This document shows positions 55,947 through 64,000 of a DNA stretch of 64,000 nt, piece after piece; position 1 is the stretch's first letter, and every line of letters starts with the position of its first letter. Source of the stretch: Falciphora oryzae. Its lineage: Eukaryota > Ascomycota > Sordariomycetes > Magnaporthales > Magnaporthaceae. The translations under genes were made by a program, and so were the position numbers. The notes under the pieces were generated by a model. It saw nothing but the letters and a program-made list of their open reading frames with translations, had not been told where the DNA came from and did no database searches. Where the stretch lies: positions 1,611,949 to 1,675,948 of the forward strand of contig JNVV01000005.1 in NCBI GenBank assembly GCA_000733355.1, in the 5' to 3' direction.

Positions 55947-56197
55947 ACTATTTCCCTCCTAAAAAGGCTATCTTCGGCTTCCAACCTTTTTTTCCTTTTT
56001 TTTAATATAACGATAAGTTTTCGTGGATTCGCAAAGGCGTTAACCGTTTTTTTCCCTTCGTTTAGGGGTAGGCGCTGGTTTCCAATAAAACCTTTAGAAA
56101 AGGATAACCAACTTAGCGACTTTTAAAGCTCCTTTTTACTATTTGGCTCCACGTCCTGGAGCTCGCGGATCTTTTGGTTCCTCCGACTTCGGGCTTT

Positions 56198-56386
56198 TTA
56201 AAAGGCTCGCATTTTCGCGGGTGCGTTTTGGAAATGCTCCTCTAATTCCCAAATGTTGTACTTTGCCGGCCAATCCTTCCATTTAACCAGGTAGCACTTT
56301 TTGCCTTTAATGTAGCCCTCGTCTCGTACCTCTTCGACTTCCCATTCGTTTTGGTCGTCCTCGTATTCGGGCATAGGCAGCGGCAC
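56198..56386 (-). pseudogene. Gypsy 2 integrase chromodomain
   Basis: 62-residue open stretch: EWEVEEVRDEGYIKGKKCYL, VKWKDWPAKYNIWELEEHFQ, NAPAKM. It is a canonical chromodomain with the W-E-VE-I/V-D and KW-DWP-WE pattern, as carried by chromodomain-bearing Gypsy integrases that target heterochromatin. Confidence 0.8.
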
Positions 56387-56644
56387 CTTATTTTTTTATT
56401 TTCTAGCAATGTACCGTTCGAAATATTGCATAGGGAAAACGTCGTACAAACGGCGGTAATGCTCGGGAAATGCCAATCGGTAAGCCTGCTAACCGATGCG
56501 TTCGGTAATCTGAAAGGGGCCGATTTATCTGGGTGCTAATTTTTTGTTTTTTAACCGTAGGTTTTTCGTAGATAACTTTACCAAATTTCTAATTACGAAC
56601 TGCATAAAGGTATGGTTTTTATTATAGTATTTAGCTAACCGTTC

Positions 56645-57739
56645 CTATGTTTGCAGTAACGTTTTTTTAAGTTCTTTACGCATTGCGTAAAGCCGTTCGA
56701 TACGGTTTTTTGCTGCGGGTACCTTCCCTTTAAGGATATCATCCGCGATATTAATCCGCATTTCGCAATCCAATCCGTATAAAAAGTAGAATAGCGAATG
56801 CTTTGTAGTAAAATTTTTGCTATTGTTATAAACGTACGCTGCTAGTGGTAGCAATAATGCTTAGGAATTTTCCAAACCAGCGCAGTAGCTGCGGAAGTAA
56901 TTTTCGATTACACGATTTAGGACTTTCGTTTGCCCGTCCGTTTAAAAATGGTAGGCGGTCGATATACGTTTTTTAATAATTTGGTGTTTGCATATTTCCT
57001 CCCAAAAAGTACTAATAATACGGCTATTCCAATCGCTAACAATGCTTTTAGGAATGCCGAATACGCATTCGATACGTTCGAAAAACAGTTTTGCGAATTG
57101 TCCAGCGCTTATATCCGTTCGTATAGGGATAAGCACCACGTATTTGGTTAACCGGCACACGACGACGAAAATCGCGTTAAAAACCTAACCATTCGCCGTC
57201 CTGCTTTTAAATAAGCCAATTACCCAATCCAAAAAGATCTTTTTTATAAGCTGTCTGTTTTTTAGCGGTAGCAGGGGTTTAAATTTGCCGTAAAGCTTGT
57301 AACGATAAATCGCTTTCCTTTAGCACTAAAGGCGCGATGCTACATATGTAGTAACATCCCTTTTAACCCTATCCTATTAAAAAAAACGCTAAATTAAATT
57401 TAGGGTTTTAGCTACGCCCTAATAACCGGCTTTTAGAAAATCGTAAAATTGTTTTAAAATTTCAGTTTTTAAAACCTCGTTTGCAAAAATATAAACCTGG
57501 TTTCCCCGGAAAATTAACTCGTTACCGTTAATTAGGTAGAAGCACGATATTTTTCGCTACCGAAGCGTCGTTTTAATATTTCGGTGCGGTGCGGTATATT
57601 TCGCGTTAGGTATTAGCAAACGGGGCTTTTTAACTTTTGTTAGCCTTTTAAGCAAATTTATGCTCGCCGGATCCCGTTTTTGTACGTTCCCAATCCATTT
57701 TTTTAGCGACGTTAGGATCCTTTTAAAGGAATCCGATAC
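56645..57739 (-). pseudogene. Gypsy 2 integrase core
   Basis: Blocks: MCRLTKYVVLIPIRTDISAG, FFERIECVFGIPKSIVSDWN (the catalytic SDRG/SDRD appears as SDWN), ISTFWEEICKH, then LPLAAYVYNNSKNFTTKHSL and FYFLYGLDCEMRI, and upstream a basic stretch to 57739 (ILTSLKKWIGNVQKRDP). Frame broken by RIP stops. Confidence 0.72.
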
Positions 57740-58033
57740 TGTCACACGGAAGAACCCGTGGACCCAACTAGTCAGCATCACGAGTCGGCCTCACGGAGGT
57801 TCGAAGACCCGCATAAGCGGTCAACGGCCCTAAGGCCAAGCGGTAAAGGTCGGAAGGCAGTGTGAATCATGTACTCGATACTTCGCACGGATCACAAAGG
57901 GTTTATATAAACCCTGCCATCTCCTATATCCTTTACGAAAGATTCCTCCCTCCTCAAGCATCTCTTAAGCCCATAAAAAGATTATCTGCAATCTAAAGAT
58001 TCTTTCTCCAAGCCGTCTTTAACCCCTTGTTAC
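57740..58033 (+). repeat. Gypsy 3 5' LTR (end approximate)
   Basis: TG start at 57740 at the junction with Gypsy 2 pol, promoter-like TATATAAA inside, possible ...TTACA end at 58033. No mate in the window. Confidence 0.45.
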
Positions 58034-58133
58034 AAATAATCTTTCTACGCTTTGCCCCCTCACGGAAGCCTCACTATCTTTCCTCCTAAGCTCTGGAGAG
58101 GCCCTGTCAGTCGGTACCCCCAAGCCCCAACTG

Positions 58134-60719
58134 TTGCCTTCTTTAGCGAATAAAACCCTGGGGCCACACCACAAACATTTTGACTGTTACCAGTGTTTTC
58201 GAACGGGCGAAAGCGAAAAGAATATACAAAAGGGTCGTTTCACCCTCTCAATCGCCCTAAAGAAACCACGGGATTCCAAAAGAGGCCGGAAATTTTCCTT
58301 TATACCTTTGGGATTTTACGCTGCCCAGGAATACAGGGAACCGGACCCCCTCATCTCGTTTGCAACGACATCTCCTTCCTTACCAAACGACTTTAGCATG
58401 CCGGCTATGGAATCCCCTTTTTTGCCTAGCGATTCCGATATGCCTGCCGATACCATGCCGGCCCAATTTGAAAAAGCGGCCGGAAAAGCCCCCGAAGGCT
58501 CCTCCCGGTTTGTACCGAAAGAACGTCAGAATACCCCGATGCTTAACGCAAAAGGGGCACTTATCTTTTATTCGGCACCCCCTTTCAGCGTAGCCCTCGA
58601 ACAACAAGGCCTCATATCCGTAGGGCGCCTTCCGGATCCCCCGGGCTAAATGACCGAAATCCAGCAGGAATTTATCAGTACGCACGAAGCAATTTCGGCC
58701 CTATCCCGAAATATAAACCGGGAAATCCTGGCCGATCGGGAACAAGTCCGCGAGATTAGGACTTATTACGACCGCATCACCCACGCGTACAATACCGTCG
58801 TTTCCTTATATAAAAAAGGCCTAATCGCTTCCGCCGACCAACAAAAGGCATTCCGGCAACGAATTATCAGCGAAAGCCAGGCATTCGCATAACAAGTTTG
58901 GGCCACGGTCGCCACTTTAGCCGAAAAGCAACAAATCCGTTCGGAGGCCCTAATTCAACTCCGGGACGTTACTCGGGCCTAATAAAACCACTTGCGGGAC
59001 CTACAAGCACGACTTTCCACCTTCGAGGAGGGAGTTACTAACTGGGCCGTTAATAAGGATGCCTAGATTTAGGATCTTTTAACTAAGGAGCACGTATCGC
59101 CCGAAGCCCTTACTAATGCCGAACGGCGTATATTAGCCCAAACGCATTAGCTCGTTAGGGACGCCGTACGGGAAAGCCGGCGACTTGCGGCATAAGGAAG
59201 GCGGCCTAAATCAGCTACGGTACTTTCGGCCTTCCAAAGGTCGTCCCTTCCACCGGGCTTACGTTAAAGCACTTTAAAAAGGGAAGAACCCGTCCCTTTT
59301 ACGGAAAAACCGCTACCTCAATCGGCGCTTAAAACGTCGGCATCATCACGCCAGGGTCTTTAGGACCCCCTATCATCCGATAACCTCCGACGGCAACAAG
59401 TTCGGGCTACTGCCTTCGCTACCCAACAACAGTACAAAGCCGCAACGGCAGGTCCCAGGCACTCTGGAAGCTTCGGGGGACTCCCTTAAAGGCCTCCCCA
59501 AGGGCCACCTAACGAACCCCCCGAACATATTGCTATTCCTTCGGAACCTTCAAAACCTTCGGACTCCTTTTCGGACGACGACGCCCCCGAAAATAACGGA
59601 CGGGCCCCTAAAAACCCCGATTTGCGGGACCTTATCCGAGCCATCCAATAGGGAACTGCTTACCCGCGTGGTCCGATCCCTACGGCCGTTATTAACCCGG
59701 TCCAGCTTAACAAGCCACCCAATTACGACGGTAAAAACCTGGCTAAATTTAGGCTATGGTGGTTTCGCGTTACCTTCTATATGGAAATTTACGTCAAAAG
59801 CTTCCCTAACGATACCGTTAAAATCAATTAGGTCGGGTCCCTACTTACGGAAAACGCACAAGTTTGGCACCATCAACGCTTTCGGTCTCTTCGAAGCGCG
59901 CAGCTCAAAAATAACTGGCGGGCCTATTCGGCGGCCCTACAGGAACGCTTCCGGGACGCCACCGAACACTACCGCAACGCCAAAAAAATAAAGGAGCTTA
60001 AATACAAAGGAGATACCGTCCAGTACCTTACTAAGCTCCTTAACCTTAACGAGGCGGTCTAATGGTCCGGCGTTATATTTAAGGAGCACATTTCCCGCAC
60101 CCTTCCAAAGGAAATTACCAAATTGGTATATTCCCGTTGCGGAGGAGTCCCTAATACGGACGAAAAATTCCTTGCTGCAATCCAGGAGGCCGGCAAAATC
60201 TACGAGGTTATGCTCCAAAACCCTGGGCTAACCCCGAAGGATAAGGGAAAAAACGAGCCCGTTTCGACTTCGGAGCGCTCGAACGCGGGCCGTCGCCAAG
60301 GCAAGGGCTCCAAGGACAAAAGCCAAAATCCATCCTCAAGCTCCCGTTTTGGAAAGAAGGCCAACGATAAGGCCGACAAAAAAAGTAACGTTTGGACTAC
60401 GACCAAACTGGCACTCGAAAGGGTCGAACAACGCGATATCGACGCACGAAAGTTGGCCAAAGCCGACTGCTAGCGCTGCGGAAGAGAAGGGCACCATACG
60501 TTGGAATGCTACGCCAAAAAGGACACTAACGGCAAGGAACTTCCTTTTGCACCTGCAAAAACAGCCGGCGCCAAGTCTATCCTTAAACGCCCTGCGACGG
60601 ACGAACAGGAGGAACAGCCACAGGCTAAAAGGGCCAAAATTGCAGGCCTCGTTTCGGAAGCCCCAAGCGAAACACGAATCTTTGAATTATCAGATTCGGA
60701 ATCGGACGATGACTGTTGA
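58134..60719 (+). pseudogene. Gypsy 3 gag
   Basis: Plus-strand gag in pieces. N-terminal segment 58134-58649 (Pro/Ser-rich), then a helical region from 58650 (MTEIQQEFISTHEAISALSR, REILADREQVREIRTYYDRI), a capsid-like part at 59.7-60.1 kb (KPPNYDGKNLAKFRLWWFRV; RFRDATEHYRNAKKIKELKY) and 60123-60719 (NTDEKFLAAIQEAGKIYEVM, a basic KGKGSKDKSQNPSSSSRFGK). The zinc knuckle at about 60468-60509 reads C-x-RCGREGHHTLEC, CX2CX4HX4C, with a TAG at a Trp position. It ends in an acidic tail, SDSESDDDC. About six stops, mostly TAG/TAA at Trp/Gln. Confidence 0.75.
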
Positions 60720-60794
60720 CAACCATCGACTATCGCTGCCAACCGGACCAGAAGGCCCCTAACGGATAGGGAACTTGCAAGGCCGATCCTCCGC

Positions 60795-61601
60795 ATGTAT
60801 ATACGAGCGAGGGGATCGAAGGAGATACCTGTTCGGGTCCTTTTGGACGGAGGCAGCGATACGAAGGTTATTTCGGACAAAATAGCCAAGCAGCTTCCAG
60901 GGCATTTGGTCGACAGAGCTATTCCCCGCATTATGACTACCTTTTCAGGGGCGGTCGAACCAAAAGCCGGAAAGCAACTAGTGGTCGACGTTACCCTCCG
61001 GCACAAAACGCACTATTCTACGGAAACGTTCGAAGTTAATCCTACGGATCCAAATTACGACGTTATCCTACCCTTCGCATGGCAAAGGCAACACCCACCG
61101 TTAGGCTTATTGGATCGCGACCTTCGGGATATCCGCATGGATTCGGACAAATGCCGGAAGTGCAACAAGCCCCGGGCCCGGAAGCCGCGGGACTTACGGC
61201 CCCTAAAAGGCTTACGCCTTCGGGAGGATATAAAAACGGTCGAACCCGCAATTATTGCAGCCATTAAGTACGGGCATGGTATTCCTTCCTTTAAGGAAAT
61301 GGCTAAAACAGATTCGGACGGCTTCGAATCGGTACTAGAGGAGTTTAGGGAGTTCCTTCCTATTATAACGGAAGCGGCCGCTACCCGTTTTCCCGATCAT
61401 CAGCCCTGGGACCACGAAATTTACCTAAAGGAGGGAGCCCAATTAACCCATAGCCCCCTATACCAAATGAGCCAAAAAGAGCTGGACGTTTTAAAACCTT
61501 GGCTGGAAAAGCATATGCGAACCGGCAAGGTTAGGCCATGCAAAACTGCCAACAGTTCGCCCCTTATATTCGCACAAAAAAAAAACCCCTTAATCCCTTA
61601 A
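60795..61601 (+). pseudogene. Gypsy 3 aspartic protease and RT start
   Basis: Open 268-residue stretch. Protease: EIPVRVLLDGGSDTKVISDK (catalytic D-G-G, where D-S/T-G is usual) and NYDVILPFAWQRQHPP (the hydrophobic-hydrophobic-L/P second motif). Then the pre-RT linker DSDKCRKCNKPRARKPRDLR and RT start [60 protein letters not shown] frame change in an A-run near 61580 leads into the RT frame that follows. Confidence 0.78.
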
Positions 61602-62812
61602 GGGTAGTGGTCGACTATAGGGACGTTAACGCCAAAACGATCCCGATTCGGTACCTTATCCCGCTTATTACGGAGCTCCAAAATCGACTTCGGAATGCCA
61701 AATGGAAAACGAAAATCGACCTTAAAACCGGGTTTAACCTAATTCGGATAAAGAAAGGGCACGAATGGCTTACGGCCTTCCGCTGCAAATACGGCGTTTT
61801 CGAATTCACGGTTATGCCTATAGGCCTTATCAACGCCCCCGCCACCTTCTAAAGCATGATGAACCATATCTTTATAGACCTTATCGATACCGGGCTCCTC
61901 GTGTATTTGGATAACCTCCTAATATACGCAAAGACTAAGGAATAACACGATAGTTTGGTAAAGGAGGTGCTTCGCCGCCTTACCAAACATAACCTGGCCG
62001 TGGCCCCTCGCAAATGCGTTTAAGGGGTACACGAAATCGAGTTCCTTGGTCATATAATAGGACCCGAAGGCATCGCAATATCTAAGGACAAAGTTAATGC
62101 TATCATCCAATAGAAGGCCCCCAACTGCCTTAAGGACTCCCAGTCGTTTATCGGCTTTGCCAACTTTTATAGGAGGTTTATTAAGGGGTTTTTAGGAATC
62201 GTTAGGCCTATAACGACGGCCAACGCCCTGCCTAAAAGCCAATAGCGATGGACCCCCGAAATGGAACAGGCCTTCGAAGCCCTCAAAGTTGCTTTCGTTT
62301 CGCCTCCGATACTCCGGCATTTCGACCCATCTCTTCCAGCACAAATTGAAATGGACGTTTCGGACTTTGCCTTTGGAAGGGTGTTATCCCAAAGGGACCC
62401 CGAAACCAATAAACTACACCCCGTTGCCTTCCATTCACGCAAAATGTCGCCCGCCGAAATCAACTATGAAATCCACGATAAGGAACTTCTGGCAGTCGTT
62501 AACTGCTTCGCTAGATGGAAGCATTACCTCGAAGGGGCAAAGCACTGGATAAAGGTTTATACAGATCACCGGAACCTCGAATATTTCCTGACGGCCAAAG
62601 TCCTTAATCGAAGGCAAGCCAGATGGGCACAACAGCTGGCTGGTTATTGGTTTATGATCAACTACCGGCCAGGAAAGCAAAATGAAAAGGCCGATGTGCT
62701 GTCGAGATTACCCCAGTACAAGCCTAAGAAAGGGGGGAGTAAGGATCAGCCGATTACGACGATCCTGCAAGAAAAACACTTCCCAGCAAAAATTTCGGCC
62801 CTGGAAGGATAA
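61538..62812 (+). pseudogene. Gypsy 3 reverse transcriptase and RNase H
   Basis: [59 protein letters not shown], then LLVYLDNLLIYAKT with the catalytic YLDD mutated to YLDN (61904-61915), and FLGHIIGPEGIAISKDKVNA. RNase H from 62261: [77 protein letters not shown], ending [19 protein letters not shown] codons break it after PATF and at Trp/Gln positions between 61852 and 62260. The YLDN change is a G-to-A at TpG, as RIP makes, and would kill activity. Confidence 0.85.
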
Positions 62813-62824
62813 GGAGATAACCTT

Positions 62825-63543
62825 ATGGAAGAAGTTTTGCCGCAAAAAGCACCTTCTTTCCTCCTATCCCCAGGCCGGCTTTGCAGTATTCCTGTTTTAA
62901 AATGGGCTACGGAATTTACTAACAAAGTTAAACAAGCTGGTATTACGGATCCCGAATACCAGGGCCGCCTCCAAAAGCCCGAAAAGGGTGAAAAAGTTAA
63001 GGATAGCCTCCTTTATCATAAGGAAAGACTGTGGGTGCCAACGGAAGCCCTGCAAAAGGAAGTCCTCGAGTCCGAACATGATACAAAAATCGCTGGATAT
63101 ATAGGTATGGATAAAACCCTCGAGTTAATTACTCGGCACTTTTGGTGGCCCAATATCGAAGCAAAAGTCCGGGAATACGTAAGGGGATGCCTGGAGTGCC
63201 AACGCAATAAGGCTCCAAGGCATGCCCCTTTTGGACCCCTACAACCTATGGAGCTGCATTACCAGCCCTAAAAGACGGTGGCTATGAACTTCATCACGGA
63301 CCTCCCTTTAAGCGATGGGTGCGATTTAATCTGGGTAATGGTAAACCCCTTTACCAAAATGGCGCATTTCGTCCCCCTCAAAGTCGAGGGTAAGAAATCG
63401 GATGACCTTATCCGCATTTTCGCCAAAGAATACTGGCGACTGCACGGTGTACCTCTGGATATTATCTCTGATAGAGATTCCAGATTTACGAGCCACTTGT
63501 GGAAAGATTTCCTCCGTTTGGTAGGCATTAAGCCAAAAATAAG
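62825..63543 (+). pseudogene. Gypsy 3 integrase, truncated by LTR insertion
   Basis: HHCC zinc finger: HDTKIAGYIGMDKTLELITR, HFWWPNIEAKVREYVRGCLE, CQRNKA. Core: AMNFITDLPLSDGCDLIWVM (Asn where the first catalytic Asp is expected), VNPFTKMAHFVPL, YWRLHGVPLDIISDRDSRFT with the second catalytic Asp intact, SHLWKDFLRLVGIKPKIS. The reading then runs into the inserted LTR at 63544. One TAA separates the finger from the core. Confidence 0.82.
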
Positions 63544-64000
63544 TGTTAAAAGAACTAATGTATTTAGCCTAGGTTGGGTGCATAGGCCCAACCTACCATG
63601 TACTACTTTTATTAGATTATCTACCCTGTACTGTTGTGGGGTTGTGCACAGGAGTAGCGGGCAGGGCTTATAGCGTACCCGGGGGTGGCTTACAGCATCT
63701 ACAGCGCTTACCGAAAGCCTGAAGGTGGCCTGTAGCCCCTGTAGGATGCCTAAGCACCCAAGTCAGCCGTTGTGGGTCGCACTAACTCGCCTACCCTGCA
63801 CATCTACTCTGCACAGAATTGGTCAGGAGTCAATTTGCACAAGTCAGAATTGGAGGCCCAACGCGGAGATGGGTTTGGTGGCCGTGGGTCGATTTTTTGG
63901 AAATCCCACACAAAATAATTTTTCGGAAAATCGCTCGCGGCACCGGAAGCCCCCACGGCGGAGAACCCGCGGGATCGATGTCGGTGGGTATATGAGGGAA
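63544..64000. mobile_element. Inverted copy of the 627-bp LTR, cut by window end
   Basis: Begins TGTTAAAAGAACTAATG at 63544 and matches the reverse complement of 52488 leftward to about 52030, with few differences. It has inserted in the Gypsy 3 integrase. The first 457 bp are visible; the rest, and any internal region, lie beyond the window. If a full element follows, this is one of its LTRs; if not, it is another solo LTR. TSD candidate ATAAG (63539-63543). Confidence 0.8.

Larger units (their letters stand above)
55435..57739 (-). mobile_element. Ty3/Gypsy element 2 (chromodomain type), 3' part only
   Basis: Minus-strand remnant: 3' LTR at 55435-55946, then going upstream a chromodomain (56386-56198), an integrase C-terminal half (56854-56645) and integrase core (57160-56942), and further pol sequence up to 57739, where element 3 begins. 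The rest of pol, gag and the 5' LTR are not in the window. A polypurine tract (AGGAGGGAAA on the minus strand) sits just upstream of the LTR. Strongly RIP-mutated and AT-rich. Confidence 0.78.
57740..63543 (+). mobile_element. Ty3/Gypsy element 3, mildly RIP-mutated
   Basis: Starts TGTCACACGGAAGAACCCG at 57740, cutting Gypsy 2. The 5' LTR has a TATA-like TTTATATAAACC (near 57902) and may end around TTGTTACA (58033); the exact end is unproven because the 3' LTR is outside the window. Then gag (58134-60719, with CCHC knuckle), protease (LLDGGSDT), RT/RNase H and integrase up to 63543, where another LTR has inserted. The GC content and long open stretches show it is younger than the elements on its left, but key Asp codons have RIP changes. 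Confidence 0.85.

Overview
The window is filamentous-fungus DNA (Ascomycota, Pezizomycotina, probably Sordariomycetes/Sordariales; the exact genus is not resolved). The signs are short GT-AG introns of 60-180 nt, a HET-domain gene, Slx9, Uba4 and Pam17 orthologues of the filamentous type, a pectin-degrading GH28 enzyme, and an AT-rich transposon block full of C-to-T and G-to-A changes that turn CAG/CAA and TGG codons into stops. That pattern is repeat-induced point mutation (RIP).

Region 1 (1-38.6 kb) is GC-rich and gene-bearing. In order it holds a possible small secreted protein (-), a secreted dienelactone hydrolase (-), a SET-domain protein (-), a GH28 exo-polygalacturonase-like enzyme (+), an intron-containing tRNA-Cys(GCA), a broken multi-pass membrane protein gene (-), a flavin monooxygenase (+), a SigF-like NTF2-fold protein (+), a disordered/coiled-coil protein (-), a HET-domain protein (-), a DEN1/SENP8-type ubiquitin-like protease (+), Slx9 (-), Uba4 (+), Pam17 (-), a hotdog thioesterase (-), a chromodomain/AT-hook protein (+), two frame-broken fungal accessory genes at 32.7-36.4 kb (a PD-(D/E)XK-like protein and a Cys-motif membrane protein), and a paraoxonase/arylesterase-like protein (-). 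Housekeeping genes (uba4, slx9, pam17, the protease) lie in the middle and accessory or decayed genes flank the repeat block.

Region 2 (38.6-64 kb) is a nested transposon graveyard. A TTA-flanked MITE-like element (38599-55386) was split by E1, a large element with 222-bp LTR-like ends (38811-55359, TSD AAAAA). E1 has no visible reverse transcriptase; it carries a RIP-damaged DUF6589-like gene (+) converging on a RIP-damaged RecQ-like helicase gene (-), plus a 549-bp TRIM-like element (TSD CTTCC). Its right LTR was split by a Ty3/Gypsy element (47427-55210, minus strand, TSD AGGTG), whose RT gene was in turn split by a 627-bp solo LTR (TSD CTTAG). To the right lie the 3' part of a second, chromodomain-bearing Gypsy element (55435-57739, minus) cut off by a third, less mutated Gypsy element (57740-63543, plus). 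That last element is interrupted in its integrase gene by an inverted copy of the 627-bp LTR, which runs off the window end.

The most unusual item is E1: retro-type ends (TG...CA, 5-bp TSD) around a DUF6589 plus RecQ-helicase cargo. All exon structures were worked out by eye from splice signals and reading frame; in most genes the summed exon lengths are a multiple of three.
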